Part shown: positions 29,483 through 38,932 of the stretch, in pieces
Position numbering within the stretch: the first letter of the stretch is position 1
Layout of the letters: each line of letters opens with the position of its first letter
Assembly (NCBI RefSeq): GCF_003076755.1
Contig: NZ_QDKM01000002.1
Span: 372,001 to 436,000, forward strand
DNA: 64,000 nucleotides
Reading direction: 5' to 3'
Source of the DNA: Pararhodobacter oceanensis
Lineage (GTDB): Bacteria > Pseudomonadota > Alphaproteobacteria > Rhodobacterales > Rhodobacteraceae
Made by a program: the position numbers and the translations under genes
Notes under the pieces: model-generated
The model's database searches: none
The model's input: the letters and a program-made list of their open reading frames with translations, nothing else
What the model was told of the DNA's origin: nothing

Positions 29483-29542
29483 AAATCAAACCGGCGAGGC
29501 CACGCACCACGCTGGATTGACGCTCCGCCCGGCGGCACCGCC

Positions 29543-29606
29543 GGGCAGCGCCGAACCGACCCCACGGGTCGGCGCTCCGCTTGCCCCTCGGCTCGGCGCT
29601 GCCCTT
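29543..29606. repeat. 64-nt hairpin repeat, copy A
   Basis: Starts GGGCAGCGCCGAACCG and ends CGGCGCTGCCCTT. Bases 1-11 pair with 52-62, and an inner 7-bp stem CCGACCC/GGGTCGG (29556-29562 with 29566-29572) sits inside. Copy C has the same length and structure. Confidence 0.75.
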
Positions 29607-29660
29607 ATTCACTAGGCGACACCCCCCGCCGAAATTCCGCGCCGCTTCGACCTTCCGCCC

Positions 29661-29710
29661 GACGGCCCCATGCATCGGCGCGCCGCTTGCCCCTCGGCCC
29701 GGCGCTACCC
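29661..29710. repeat. Hairpin repeat, degenerate copy B
   Basis: Shares CGCCGCTTGCCCCTCGG and the GGCGCTACCC end with copies A and C, but the left arm is eroded. Together the three copies fill much of 29540-29850. Confidence 0.55.
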
Positions 29711-29786
29711 GCAATTTGTAAGCGATAGAACATGGCCCTCATCCCTGAGGCGGCCCAATCCAGCCTCCCGCCCGATGGAAACAATC

Positions 29787-29850
29787 GGGCAGCGCCGAAC
29801 CGCCCCCACGGGGCGGCGCTCCGCTTGCCCCGCGTGGCGGCGCTGCCCTT
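29787..29850. repeat. 64-nt hairpin repeat, copy C
   Basis: Same 64-base length as copy A. The inner stem is CCGCCCC/GGGGCGG (29800-29806 with 29810-29816), so the A–T pair of copy A is replaced by C–G. This compensatory change keeps the hairpin. Confidence 0.75.
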
Positions 29851-29895
29851 TCGCATTAATCGCTCCGCGAACCGACCCGGCCCGTCACAGCACCG

Positions 29896-30810
29896 TCAGG
29901 GCAACACCCCCTCCGGCACCTCCAGCGGCTCACCGCCCAGCGCCGTCACAATCACCCGCACATTGGACACGATCATCCCCGGCCAGCTCTCCGCCCCCGA
30001 GCCGACCTCGCCCAAAGCATCCGAATAGAGCGAGCCGCCGATCACCAGCTCATGCCCCCGCGCCGCCGCCGCCTCGATCAGCGCCTGCACTGCGCGCGGG
30101 TTCAATGTGGTCTCGATAAAGGCCGCCGGAATATCGCGCGCCGCGGCGATCTGCGCGGCCTCGTCAATATCCGCGATCGAGGGCTCGGAATCCGTTGAAA
30201 TCCCCTGTATCGCCTCGTTCTGCAGGTCATAGCTGCGGGCGAAATAGGTGAAGGCGTCATGCGCGGTCAACAAGACCCGCTGCGCCTCGGGGATCGTCGC
30301 CAAAGACGCCCGCGCCCAGGCATCCAGCGCCTCGGCCCGCGCCATCTCGGCCTCGGCACCGGCGGCAATCTCTTCGGCGCAGTCCGGCGCCAGCGCGGTC
30401 AATGTCTCGGCCAAAGGCGCAAAGATCCGCGACCAGAGCACCGGATCCATCCAGATATGCGGGTCGGGCACGCCGGAGTGCAAAAGCAGCCCCTCATGGC
30501 TGATCTCCTCGCCCAACACCTGCGCCCCGATCCGCGCCAGAATATCCGCCAGCCGCCCCTCAAGGCTCAGCCCCAGCGCGACAATCCGGTCGGCGCTGCG
30601 CAGCCGCTGGATATCCGATGGCCGCGCTTGATAAAGATGCGGGTCCAGCCCCGGCCCGATCAGCGTCTCCACCGCGACGCAGTCCCCGGCGATCCGCTGC
30701 GCCGGGTCCGAGATCATCCCGATGGTGGCCAAGAGCGACGGCGCGCTTTGCGCCTGAGCCGAAAGCGGGGCCAGCCCCAAAGCCGCCACAACGGCGAGTA
30801 TTTTGCGCAT
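29896..30810 (-). CDS. Metal ABC transporter substrate-binding protein (ZnuA/TroA type)
   Basis: 304-residue periplasmic cluster A-I binding protein with a signal peptide (residues 1-20, ending SAQA). Likely metal ligands are His58 (DPHLYQ), His118 (DPHIWMD), His184 (AHDAFTYF) and an acidic residue such as Glu233 or the Asp in SLYSDALG. There is no His-rich loop, so zinc, manganese or iron all remain possible. No permease or ATPase gene adjoins it on either side in the window. Two palindromes upstream suggest metal-dependent control. GGAGGGG precedes the ATG. Confidence 0.88.
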   Translation of the reverse strand: MRKILAVVAALGLAPLSAQAQSAPSLLATIGMISDPAQRIAGDCVAVETLIGPGLDPHLYQARPSDIQRLRSADRIVALGLSLEGRLADILARIGAQVLGEEISHEGLLLHSGVPDPHIWMDPVLWSRIFAPLAETLTALAPDCAEEIAAGAEAEMARAEALDAWARASLATIPEAQRVLLTAHDAFTYFARSYDLQNEAIQGISTDSEPSIADIDEAAQIAAARDIPAAFIETTLNPRAVQALIEAAAARGHELVIGGSLYSDALGEVGSGAESWPGMIVSNVRVIVTALGGEPLEVPEGVLP

Positions 30811-30831
30811 ATTGTTCCACCCCTCCCTCTG

Positions 30832-30848
30832 TTGCGAGTCACTCGCAA
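30832..30848. promoter_or_regulatory. Operator-like palindrome 1 upstream of the metal-binding protein
   Basis: TTGCGAGTCACTCGCAA, a 7+3+7 perfect palindrome, 22 bases upstream of the start codon at 30810. Confidence 0.5.
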
Positions 30849-30864
30849 GTTACCCCTTTTGGTA

Positions 30865-30887
30865 TTGCGAGTGATTCTCAATTGCAA
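30865..30887. promoter_or_regulatory. Operator-like palindrome 2, Fur-superfamily-like
   Basis: Begins TTGCGAGTGATTCTCA and ends ATTGCAA (23 bases in total), sharing TTGCGAGT with palindrome 1. TTGC/GCAA ends around a GAGTGATTCTC core resemble Fur-type boxes. The regulator is not known. Confidence 0.45.
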
Positions 30888-30897
30888 GGCCCATCGC

Positions 30898-30916
30898 TAA
30901 TCGTAATTTCCGATTA
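30898..30916. promoter_or_regulatory. Small dyad TAATCG-N7-CGATTA upstream of the demethylase gene
   Basis: An AT-rich inverted repeat in the divergent region, about 130 bases before the ATG at 31046. It could be a LysR-type site (T-N11-A form), but it is equally possible that it is chance in AT-rich DNA. Confidence 0.3.
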
Positions 30917-31045
30917 ATTTCACCATAGTTCACGAATTGCCAACCCTCGAACAGCAGGGCCATACTGCGGGTATCAAGGCACGGACCCGCGACGACCCAC
31001 GACGACCCGCGGCGGGCCATAGGCGAAGGCAAAGGCAGGCATAGA

Positions 31046-33463
31046 ATGACACAGACAGCACGGGTGGTGGTTATCGGCGGCGGCGTGGTCGGGGCATCGG
31101 TGCTCTATCATCTGGCCAAAGCCGGCTGGACCGATTGCCTTCTGCTCGAGCGCAACGAGTTGACCGCCGGCTCCACATGGCACGCGGCGGGCAATGTGCC
31201 GACATTCTCCTCGTCATGGGCGGTGATGAACATCCAGCGCTATTCCGCCGAACTCTACCGCGGGCTCGGCGAGGCGGTGGATTATCCGATGAACTACCAT
31301 GTCACCGGCTCCCTGCGGCTGGCCCATTCCACCGAGCGGATGCGCGAATTCGAGCGTGTCGCGGGGATGGGGCGCTATCAGGGGATGGATATCGAGGTGA
31401 TGGCCACCGAGGATATTCAGGCGCGCTATCCGTTCCTCGCCACCCATGATCTGGCGGGCGGGCTTTATGACCCTTACGACGGCGATATCGACCCCGCGCA
31501 ATTAACCCAAGCCTTGGCCAAAGGCGCCCGCGATCTCGGCGCGCGCGTTGAGCGTTTCCGCCCCGTCACCGGCGCGCGCCGTGAGGGCAATGAATGGGTG
31601 CTCGAGACGCCAAAGGGCGAGATCCGCTGCGAATATGTGGTCAATGCCGCGGGCTATTACGCCGACCGCGTCGGCGCGCTCTTTGGCCGCAAAGTGCCGA
31701 TGATGGTGATGAGCCACCAGTATCTCTTGTTCGACAATATCCCCGAGCTGGAAAGCTGGTCGAAAGACAATAACGCCAAACTGCCGCTCCTGCGCGATGT
31801 CGACAGCTCCTATTACCTGCGGCAGGAAAAATACGGGTTCAACCTCGGCCCTTACGAGAACCCCTGCAAGGCGCATTGGATCACCCGTGATGACCCGATG
31901 CCCGAGGATTTCAGCTTCCAGCTTTATCCCGATGATCTCGAGCGGCTGGAATGGCATATCAATGACGCCATGGCCCGCGTGCCGCTGCTGGAACAGGCCA
32001 ATCTGCAAAATGTGATCAACGGCCCGATCCCCTATACGCCCGATGGCAACCCGCTAATCGGCCCGATGCCCGGCGTGCCCAACGCTTTCGAGGCCTGCGT
32101 GTTCACCTTCGGCATCTGTCAGGGCGGCGGCGCCGGTAAGGTGCTGGCGGAATGGATCACGGAGGGCGGCACCGAGCGCGATATGTGGGCGGTCGATCCG
32201 CGCCGCTTCACCGGTTTCGAGAGCCGCGACTACTGCATCGCCAAGGGGATGGAGGTCTACGGCCATGAATACGCGATGCATTTCCCGCATCACGCATGGC
32301 CGGCAGGGCGCGACCAGAAACACGGGCCGAACCACGCGCGGCTGCAAGCCTTGGGCGCGCAGTTCGGCGCCTATAACGGCTGGGAGCGCGCCAATTGGTT
32401 TGCGCGCGCGGGCGACGACACCTCCGAGGCAGGCACCCAGACGTGGCGCCGCGAAGGCCCGTGGTTTGGCGCGGTCAAAGCCGAATGCGAGGCGGTGCGC
32501 GACGGGGTCGGGGTGCTCGATCTGCCCGGCTTCTCGCGGTTTAATCTTGACGGCGCGGGCGCGGCCGAGTGGCTCGATGCGCAGATCTCCGGCAGATTGC
32601 CGCGCGCGGGCCGCGTCTCGCTGGCTTATTTCCCCGACCACCGCGGGCGGATCGTCACCGAAATGTCACTGGTGCGCCACGGGCCGGATCACTTCACCCT
32701 GATCACCGCCGCCACCGCGCAGCTTCATGACTTCGAGTGGCTCAAACGTAGCCTCCCGGACAACCTGACGCTGACCGACCAGACCGAGGCCATCTCCACC
32801 CTGATCATCACCGGCCCCAAATCCCGCGATTTGCTCACAAAACTCACCGATGCCGACCTCGCGCTGCCATGGCTCAGCCACCAATCCGCCGAGGTCGCAG
32901 GCCGCGATGCACATCTCCTGCGCGTCTCCTTCGCCGGCGAACTCGGCTGGGAAGTCCACGCCACCCCCGGTGATATCGCCCATATCTACGATGAGGTGCT
33001 CAACGCCGGCGCCACCCCCTTCGGCATGTTCGCGCTCAATTCGCTCCGCATCGAGAAAGGCTACCGCGCGTGGAAAGGCGATCTCTCCACCGATTACACG
33101 CTGCTCGAAGGCGGGCTCGAGCGTTTCATCGACTGGTCCAAGGACTTCCACGGCAAACCAGCACTCGAGGCCGAAAAACAGGCCGGCCCCGCCAAACGCT
33201 TCGCCCTCCTGACCGTTGAGTCGCCCGAGTTCGACCCGCCCTATATGTCGACCATCTGGCAGGGCGACACAGTCGTTGGCGAGACCACCTCGGGCTATTT
33301 CGGCCACCGCACCCAGCGCTGCATCGCGCTGTCGATGCTGCGCGCCGATCTCGCCACGCCGGGCACCGAGTTGGAAATCGAGATCTTCGGCCAACGCCAC
33401 CGCGCCGTGGTTCAACCCGACGGCCCGCTCTGGGACCCCAAAAACGAAAGCCTGCGCGCATGA
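31046..33463 (+). CDS. FAD-dependent dimethylglycine/sarcosine dehydrogenase-like protein (FAD + GcvT), first copy
   Basis: 805 residues. The N-terminal DAO-type FAD domain has the dinucleotide motif [17 protein letters not shown] (residues about 7-23) and GSTWHAAG near residue 46; the His there is the usual covalent FAD attachment point. From about residue 430 a GcvT/folate-binding domain follows ([18 protein letters not shown]). The family oxidises N-methyl groups and passes the formaldehyde unit to THF. Dimethylglycine or sarcosine is likely, but the substrate is not proven. A paralogue lies 193 bases downstream. Confidence 0.88.
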   Translation: MTQTARVVVIGGGVVGASVLYHLAKAGWTDCLLLERNELTAGSTWHAAGNVPTFSSSWAVMNIQRYSAELYRGLGEAVDYPMNYHVTGSLRLAHSTERMREFERVAGMGRYQGMDIEVMATEDIQARYPFLATHDLAGGLYDPYDGDIDPAQLTQALAKGARDLGARVERFRPVTGARREGNEWVLETPKGEIRCEYVVNAAGYYADRVGALFGRKVPMMVMSHQYLLFDNIPELESWSKDNNAKLPLLRDVDSSYYLRQEKYGFNLGPYENPCKAHWITRDDPMPEDFSFQLYPDDLERLEWHINDAMARVPLLEQANLQNVINGPIPYTPDGNPLIGPMPGVPNAFEACVFTFGICQGGGAGKVLAEWITEGGTERDMWAVDPRRFTGFESRDYCIAKGMEVYGHEYAMHFPHHAWPAGRDQKHGPNHARLQALGAQFGAYNGWERANWFARAGDDTSEAGTQTWRREGPWFGAVKAECEAVRDGVGVLDLPGFSRFNLDGAGAAEWLDAQISGRLPRAGRVSLAYFPDHRGRIVTEMSLVRHGPDHFTLITAATAQLHDFEWLKRSLPDNLTLTDQTEAISTLIITGPKSRDLLTKLTDADLALPWLSHQSAEVAGRDAHLLRVSFAGELGWEVHATPGDIAHIYDEVLNAGATPFGMFALNSLRIEKGYRAWKGDLSTDYTLLEGGLERFIDWSKDFHGKPALEAEKQAGPAKRFALLTVESPEFDPPYMSTIWQGDTVVGETTSGYFGHRTQRCIALSMLRADLATPGTELEIEIFGQRHRAVVQPDGPLWDPKNESLRA

Positions 33464-33493
33464 CCTCCCTCATCGCCGCGATCTTCGCCCCCG

Positions 33494-33519
33494 TCATCTG
33501 TCCAAAAATATCCTCGGGG
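33494..33519 (-). repeat. GGATATTT extragenic repeat, copy 4
   Basis: The reverse strand reads GGATATTTTTGGACAGATGA. It opens the repeat-filled gap between the two demethylase genes. Confidence 0.65.
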
Positions 33520-33526
33520 GTTCCAA

Positions 33527-33616
33527 GGGGGCAGAAAGCCCCCTTGGCCTTCCTTTTTGCGGGGCGGAAAACCTCCTTGGCCTTCCTTCATCGGGGGCAG
33601 ACAGCCCCCTTCGCCT
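33527..33616 (+). repeat. Three tandem imperfect copies of a 32-nt G5..C5 hairpin unit
   Basis: Units begin at about 33527 (GGGGGCAGAAAGCCCCCTTG), 33560 (GGGGCGGAAAACCTCCTTGG) and 33592 (GGGGGCAGACAGCCCCCTTC). The first two share the tail GGCCTTCCTT. Units 1 and 3 form GGGGGC/GCCCCC stems; unit 2 is degenerate. Confidence 0.65.
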
Positions 33617-33656
33617 GTGTCCTCCAGACCACGCACTCAACCCCCACGGCCCGCCC

Positions 33657-36095
33657 ATGACCCTTCCTTCCCATGCCCGTGTGGTGATCATCGGCGGCGG
33701 GATTTCCGGCTGTTCGGTCGCCTATCACCTCGCCAAGGCGGGGTGGACAGACATCGTCCTGCTCGAGCGCAAGCGCCTGACCAGCGGCACCACTTGGCAT
33801 GCGGCGGGGCTGATCGGGCAGCTGCGCGGCAGCCTCAATATGACCCGTCTGGCGAAATATTCCGCCGATCTCTACGTCCGGCTCGAGGCCGAGACCGGCA
33901 TCAGTACCGGCATGCGCCAGAACGGCTCGATCACCGTCGCGCTGACGCCGGAACGCCATGAGGAAATCCTCCGCCAAGCCGGTCTCGCCCGCGCTTTTGA
34001 TGTTGATGTCTCCGAGATTTCTCCCAGCGATGTCAAAGCCCTATACCCGCATCTCAACGTGGATGACGTGGTCGGCGCGGTGCATCTGCCACATGACGGG
34101 CAATGCGATCCGGCCAATATCGCCATGGCGCTGGCCAAGGGCGCGCGGATGATGGGGGCGGCGATCCACGAGGGCGTGAAGGTCACCCGCGTCCTGGATA
34201 ACGGCGCCCGCGTTACTGGCGTTGAATACGACGCAGGAGGGGGCGAGAGCGCGGTGATTGCCTGCGAACATGTGGTGAATTGCGGCGGCATGTGGGGCCG
34301 CGATCTGGCCGCCACCTCGGGCGTCACGCTGCCCCTGCACGCCGCCGAGCATTTCTATCTGGTCACCGAACCGATCCAGGATCTGACCCGCCTGCCGGTG
34401 CTGCGGGTGCCGGATGAATGCGCCTACTATAAGGAAGACGCGGGCAAAATGATGCTCGGCGCCTTCGAGCCCAAGGCCAAACCTTGGGGCATGGCGGGCA
34501 TCCCCGAGGATTTCGAATTCGACAGCCTGCCCGAAGATTTCGAGCATTTCGAACCGATCCTTGGCATGGCCATGCATCGCATGCCGATGTTCGAGCGCGC
34601 CGGTATCCACACGTTCTTTAACGGTCCCGAAAGCTTTACGCCGGATGATCGCTATTACCTCGGCGAAGCGCCGGAACTGGGCAATTATTGGGTCGCCGCG
34701 GGGTATAATTCCATTGGTATCGTCTCTTCGGGCGGTGCCGGGATGGCGCTGGCCCATTGGATGACCGAAGGCGCGCCGCCCTTTGATCTGTGGGAGGTGG
34801 ATATTCGGCGCGCGCAGCCCTTCCAGCGCAACCGCAAATATCTGGCCGAGCGGGTGTCTGAAACGCTGGGCCTGCTTTATGCCGATCACTTCCCCTACCG
34901 GCAGGTGGAAACCGCGCGCGGCGTGCGGCGCTCACCCTTGCACGAACACCTCAAAGCCCGCGGCGCGGTCTTTGGCGAGGTCGCAGGCTGGGAGCGCGCC
35001 AATTGGTTCGCGCGCGAGGGGCAGGAACGCGCATATCGCTACGCTTGGGGGCGGCAAAACTGGTTCGACAACCAGCGCGCCGAACATATGGCGGTGCGCG
35101 AGCGCGTCGGCCTGTTTGACATGAGCTCCTTCGGCAAAATCCGCGTCGAAGGCCGCGACGCCTGCGCCTTTTTGCAACGGCTCTGCGCCAACCAGATCGA
35201 CGTTGAGGCCGGACGGCTGGTCTACACCCAGATGCTCAACCAAAGCGGCGGGATTGAAAGCGATCTGACCGTCACGCGGCTGACGGAAACCGCCTTTCTT
35301 CTGGTCGTCCCCGCCGCCACCCTGCAGCGCGATCTGGCGTGGCTGCGGCGGCATCTGAGTGATGATTTCGCCGTCATCACCGACGTCACCGCGGGCGAAT
35401 CCGTGCTTTGCCTGATGGGCCCGCAAGCGCGCGATGTGCTGTCGCGGGTCACCCCCGACGCGCTGGACAATGACGCGTTCCCCTTCGGCACCGCCCGCGA
35501 GATTGAACTCGGCTACGGCCTCGCCCGCGCCCACCGCGTGTCCTATGTCGGCGAACTCGGCTGGGAACTCTACGTCAGCGCCGACCAGTCCGCCCATGTC
35601 TTCGAAGCGCTCATGGACGCCGCCCCAGAAATCAAACTCTGCGGGTTGCACACGCTCGACAGTTGTCGCATTGAAAAAGCCTTCCGCCACTTCGGCCATG
35701 ACATCACCGACGAGGATCATGTGCTCGAGGCCGGTCTCGGTTTCGCGGTGAAAACCGGCAAGGGGGAATTCATCGGCCGCGACGCGGTGCTGCGCAAACG
35801 CGAAGCGGGGCTTGAGCGGCGGATGGTGCAATTCCTGCTGCGAGACCCCGAGCGTCTGGCCTATCACAATGAGCCGATCTACCGCGACGGCGCGCTGGTC
35901 GGTACGGTAACCAGCGGAAATTACGGGCATTTTCTGGGTGGTCCGGTCGCGATGGGCTATCTGCCCTGCAAGGGCCAAAGCGTGGCCGAGATGCTGAGTG
36001 CCCGTTTCGAGATCGACATCGCCGGCCAGCGCATTCCCGCGCAGGCCTCGCTGGCCCCGTTTTATGACCCCAAGGGCGCGCGGATGAAGCTCTGA
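33657..36095 (+). CDS. FAD-dependent dimethylglycine/sarcosine dehydrogenase-like protein (FAD + GcvT), second copy
   Basis: 812 residues with the same architecture as the first copy: [25 protein letters not shown] for covalent FAD, a mid FAO_M-like segment, and a GcvT domain with GWERANWFA and VGELGWELY. It is clearly paralogous but diverged, so the pair probably acts on successive substrates (for example dimethylglycine then sarcosine). I start at ATG 33657 ([15 protein letters not shown]); the opening to 33216 passes through the upstream gene and repeats. The ribosome binding site is weak. The MttB homologue follows 52 bases later. Confidence 0.88.
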   Translation: MTLPSHARVVIIGGGISGCSVAYHLAKAGWTDIVLLERKRLTSGTTWHAAGLIGQLRGSLNMTRLAKYSADLYVRLEAETGISTGMRQNGSITVALTPERHEEILRQAGLARAFDVDVSEISPSDVKALYPHLNVDDVVGAVHLPHDGQCDPANIAMALAKGARMMGAAIHEGVKVTRVLDNGARVTGVEYDAGGGESAVIACEHVVNCGGMWGRDLAATSGVTLPLHAAEHFYLVTEPIQDLTRLPVLRVPDECAYYKEDAGKMMLGAFEPKAKPWGMAGIPEDFEFDSLPEDFEHFEPILGMAMHRMPMFERAGIHTFFNGPESFTPDDRYYLGEAPELGNYWVAAGYNSIGIVSSGGAGMALAHWMTEGAPPFDLWEVDIRRAQPFQRNRKYLAERVSETLGLLYADHFPYRQVETARGVRRSPLHEHLKARGAVFGEVAGWERANWFAREGQERAYRYAWGRQNWFDNQRAEHMAVRERVGLFDMSSFGKIRVEGRDACAFLQRLCANQIDVEAGRLVYTQMLNQSGGIESDLTVTRLTETAFLLVVPAATLQRDLAWLRRHLSDDFAVITDVTAGESVLCLMGPQARDVLSRVTPDALDNDAFPFGTAREIELGYGLARAHRVSYVGELGWELYVSADQSAHVFEALMDAAPEIKLCGLHTLDSCRIEKAFRHFGHDITDEDHVLEAGLGFAVKTGKGEFIGRDAVLRKREAGLERRMVQFLLRDPERLAYHNEPIYRDGALVGTVTSGNYGHFLGGPVAMGYLPCKGQSVAEMLSARFEIDIAGQRIPAQASLAPFYDPKGARMKL

Positions 36096-36147
36096 CCGCG
36101 ACGCCAAAGACTATTTCGTGAAATTGCGAATGATGGGAGTGCGCCAA

Positions 36148-37695
36148 ATGATCGAAGACGTGAAAATCGCCCCTAAGGCCCGCCGCGCAGGCGGGCGTGC
36201 CGCGCGCGTTGCGGTCCGCTCCGCGCCCTTGGATGAGGCGCTGCGGCCGGTGCGCGCAGGTCTCGAAGGCGGGCAATATAGCCCGCTCTCTGCGGCCTCG
36301 GTCGAGCGCATCCATCAGGCGGCGCTGCAGGCGCTTGAGGAAATCGGCCTCGCCAATGCGCCGCAATCGGGCATCGAGGTGATGACCAAAGCCGGCGCCA
36401 TTCTGGGCGATGACGGGCGGCTGCGGTTCCCGCGCGCGCTGGTCGAGGATATGCTGGCGAAAGCCGCGCGCGGGATCACGCTGTATGGCCGTGATCCGAA
36501 ATATGACCTGCAATTGTCGGGCAGCCGCGTGCATTACGGCACCGCCGGTGCGGCGGTGCATGTGGTCGATGTCGATACCGGCGAATACCGCGAATCCACA
36601 TTGAAAGACCTGCATGACGCCGCGCGATTGGTGCAACATCTAGATAATGTGCATTTTTTCCAGCGTATCTGCGTGGCCCGCGATATCCTTGATAACTACG
36701 AGATGGACCTGAACACGATCTACGCGGCGGCGGCGGGAACCCGCAAACATATCGGGACCTCGTTTTCTGATCCCTCGCATGTAGCGGGCTGTTTCGAGTT
36801 GTTGCATGATATCGCGGGCGGTGAGGAGGCCTGGCGCGCGCGGCCTTTCATGAGCAATTCCAACTGCTTCGTGGTGCCGCCGATGAAATTCGCCGAGGAA
36901 AGCTGCGTCTCGATGGAGGCCTGTATCCGCGCGGGCATGCCGGTGCTCTTGCTCTCGGCGGGGCAGGCGGGGGCGACCTCACCGGCGCCGATCGCATCGA
37001 CGATCGTGCAGGCGGTGGCGGAATGTCTGGCCGGCGTGGTCTATGTCAACGCCATCGCGCCCGGCCATCCGGCGATCTTTGGCACATGGCCCTTTGTGTC
37101 GGACCTGCGCACCGGCGCGATGTCGGGCGGCAGCGCCGAGCAGGCGTTACTGACCGCCGGTTGCGCGCAGATGCACCGGTTTTATGGCTTGCCCGGCGGG
37201 GCGGCGGCGGGGATTGCCGACAGCAAACTGCCGGATATGCAGGCGGGGTGGGAGCAGGCGATTTCCAACACGCTTGCCGGTCTCTCGGGGCTGAATATGG
37301 TCTACGAATCGGTCGGGATGCATGCGTCCCTACTGGGATTCTGCTTTGAATCCCTGACCTTGGGCGATGATATTCTGGGGCAGGCACTGCGCTGCGTGCG
37401 CGGGATTGATGTCACCGAGGACTCTGTGTCGATCGAGGTGATCCGCGAGACCTGTCTCGAGGGACCCGGCCATTATCTGGGCTCGGACCAGACGCTGAAG
37501 CTGATGCAGACCGAGTATATTTACCCCGAGTTGGGCAACCGGATGAGCCCCAAGGAATGGAACGAATCCGGTCGTCCGCGGCTGATGGACGGGGCGAAAA
37601 AGCGCACCGCGGATATTCTGGCCAGCGCGCCCTGCCAGATTGATCCGGCGCTGGACCGGGCGATCCGGGCGAAATATCCGATCCGGTTTAGCTAA
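36148..37695 (+). CDS. Trimethylamine methyltransferase (MttB) family protein without pyrrolysine
   Basis: 515 residues of the MttB superfamily: corrinoid-dependent methyltransferases with a (beta/alpha)8 barrel. There is no in-frame TAG, so this is a non-pyrrolysine member, like the glycine betaine methyltransferase MtgB group of anaerobes. Typical patches include FCFESLTLGDDILGQALRC and LEGPGHYLGSDQTLKLMQTE. The ATG at 36148 has GGGAG 9 bases upstream; a GTG at 36118 is an alternative. The substrate is inferred to be a methylated amine; a corrinoid protein gene is not in the window. Confidence 0.85.
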   Translation: MIEDVKIAPKARRAGGRAARVAVRSAPLDEALRPVRAGLEGGQYSPLSAASVERIHQAALQALEEIGLANAPQSGIEVMTKAGAILGDDGRLRFPRALVEDMLAKAARGITLYGRDPKYDLQLSGSRVHYGTAGAAVHVVDVDTGEYRESTLKDLHDAARLVQHLDNVHFFQRICVARDILDNYEMDLNTIYAAAAGTRKHIGTSFSDPSHVAGCFELLHDIAGGEEAWRARPFMSNSNCFVVPPMKFAEESCVSMEACIRAGMPVLLLSAGQAGATSPAPIASTIVQAVAECLAGVVYVNAIAPGHPAIFGTWPFVSDLRTGAMSGGSAEQALLTAGCAQMHRFYGLPGGAAAGIADSKLPDMQAGWEQAISNTLAGLSGLNMVYESVGMHASLLGFCFESLTLGDDILGQALRCVRGIDVTEDSVSIEVIRETCLEGPGHYLGSDQTLKLMQTEYIYPELGNRMSPKEWNESGRPRLMDGAKKRTADILASAPCQIDPALDRAIRAKYPIRFS

Positions 37696-37698
37696 TTG

Positions 37699-37730
37699 CC
37701 GCGCGCCGCTTCATTCGGGGCGGCGCGCGG
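37699..37730. terminator. Convergent hairpin between the MttB homologue and the stress protein gene
   Basis: Perfect 11-bp stem CCGCGCGCCGC/GCGGCGCGCGG (37699-37709 with 37720-37730) in the convergent gap. No T run is present, so activity is unproven. Confidence 0.5.
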
Positions 37731-37747
37731 GAGCTTGGAACGGGCGC

Positions 37748-38158
37748 TTAGCGCGAGATCAGCACCGAGCATTGCGCATGGCGCACCACCCGCGAGGCGG
37801 TCGAGCCGATGAAATAATCGCTCAGCCCCGGACGGTGCGAGGCGATCATGATCAGATCGGCGCCATTATCCTCGGCGCATTGCAGGATCTGGCTGGCCGC
37901 CGCCCCCGTGCGCACTTCGGTTTCGACGGTGAAATCCACCTTGTCGACCAAGAGCGCCAGTTCCACTTTGGCCTCGGCCTGACGCCGGTCGTTGAGGTCG
38001 CGCGGCAGTTCGGCGGCGACATAGCTGGGCACGTCCTCGAGCACGTTGAGCAGCCGCGCGGTGCCGCCGGGCTGGAGCATCTGCGCGGCCTTGGCCAGCA
38101 GCGCCTTGCCAGCGTCGCCATGGCTGAGATCAACCGCCACGATGATATGGGAATACAT
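37748..38158 (-). CDS. Universal stress protein (UspA family)
   Basis: 136 residues with the UspA fold. The first strand HIIVAVDLS and the C-terminal ATP-binding-like pattern IGSTASRVVRHAQCSVLI with ASHRPGLSDYF are present. Such proteins bind ATP or AMP and respond to stress. It is convergent with the MttB homologue and lies just before a tandem repeat array. A functional link to the methyl-transfer genes is not evident. Confidence 0.88.
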   Translation of the reverse strand: MYSHIIVAVDLSHGDAGKALLAKAAQMLQPGGTARLLNVLEDVPSYVAAELPRDLNDRRQAEAKVELALLVDKVDFTVETEVRTGAAASQILQCAEDNGADLIMIASHRPGLSDYFIGSTASRVVRHAQCSVLISR

Positions 38159-38256
38159 GAGAATCTCCTGTTCGGGTTGCGAGTTGGGATCTGTCTAACC
38201 CGCATCAGGGCAGATTTCGTTGATCTGGGTCAAGGGATTAAGTGGAGGGGGAGGGG

Positions 38257-38290
38257 GCGCGGAATCAAGGCGGAGCCGCCGCGCATCGTC
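38257..38290 (+). repeat. Truncated first unit of the tandem array
   Basis: Matches the start of each later unit (GCGCGGAATCAAGGCG then GCCGCCGCGCATCG) for about 32 bases and then diverges, as expected for a degenerated end unit. Confidence 0.6.
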
Positions 38291-38383
38291 CGGTCGGTCC
38301 GGCAGGTGGCTTTCCAAAGGAAGCTATCGAGAAGGGAACACCTACGGGCTCGCAATTCGCGATTTAGGTTGGTCCCTGCCTAC

Positions 38384-38912
38384 GCGCGGAATCAAGGCGT
38401 CAGCCGCCGCGCATCGCCAGACCGCCCCCTGGGCTGGCGATTTGGTTGGTCTGGGTGCGTCGTTCATAGGTCGCTCGGATACAGCTACCATAAAGCGCAC
38501 CGTTCCACGGTCGTCTCGCCATCCCGCGGTCTGGCGATGCGCTCCGTTGCGTATAATAGCCCGCGCGGAATCAAGGCGCAGCCGCGGCGCATCGCCAGAC
38601 CGCCCCCCGGGCTGGCGATTTGGTTGGTCTGGGTGCGTCGTTTAAAGATTGCGCGAACACAGCCACCATAAAGCGTACCGTTCCACAGGCGGCTCGCCAT
38701 CCCGCGGTCTGGCGCTGCGCTACGTTGCGTATAGTAGCCCGCGCGGAATCAAGGCGATAGCCGCCGCGCATCGCCAGACCGCCCGCACGGGCTGGCGATT
38801 TGGCCAATCTTGGTGCGTCGTTCAGAGGTCGTCCGGATACAGCCACCATAAAGCGCGCTGTTCCACGGTCGTCTCGCCATCCCGCGGTCTGGCGATGCGC
38901 TGCGTTGCGCGT
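38384..38912 (+). repeat. Three tandem units (~179 bp each), each containing a 17-bp inverted-repeat-bounded element
   Basis: Unit starts are at 38384, 38563 and 38741 (GCGCGGAATCAAGGCG). Each unit holds an element bounded by GCGCATCGCCAGACCGC and its inverse: 38409-38425/38526-38542, 38587-38603/38704-38720 (one mismatch), and 38766-38782/38884-38900. Periods are 179 and 178 bases. The array occupies the gap between the stress protein gene and the methyltransferase and has no coding character. It is not a CRISPR array. Confidence 0.85.
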
Positions 38913-38932
38913 CGCCCAGACCCTTCGCGCGC

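Larger units (their letters stand above)
29440..29895. other. Gene-free stretch between ade and the metal-binding protein gene
   Basis: About 455 bases filled by one GGATATTT-type repeat and three hairpin repeats. Open frames here repeat the same peptide pattern (GSAEPRGKRSA...PWGRFGAAR) because they translate the repeats, and I do not treat them as genes. Confidence 0.7.
38159..38932. other. Gene-free stretch filled by the tandem array
   Basis: About 770 bases between two minus-strand genes. 38159-38256 is unique non-coding DNA, 38291-38383 is unique or strongly degenerate, and the rest is the tandem array. Any promoter for the stress protein gene must lie at 38160-38260. Confidence 0.7.

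Noticed and set aside
29481-29856. Two minus-strand hypothetical proteins rich in Arg, Gly and Ala
   Set aside because: They translate the hairpin repeats, share the same repeated peptide, and have no start signal.
30888-31045. Glycine riboswitch ahead of the first demethylase gene
   Set aside because: No conserved glycine-aptamer core or tandem arrangement could be found by eye.
36148-37695. Pyrrolysine-containing MttB
   Set aside because: The frame has no internal TAG, and no pyl gene lies nearby.
38384-38912. CRISPR array
   Set aside because: Units are about 179 bases and nearly identical along their length, not short direct repeats with unique spacers, and no cas gene is present.
38384-38912. 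Insertion sequence
   Set aside because: Inverted repeats are present, but no transposase frame lies within or near the units. A non-autonomous element remains possible.
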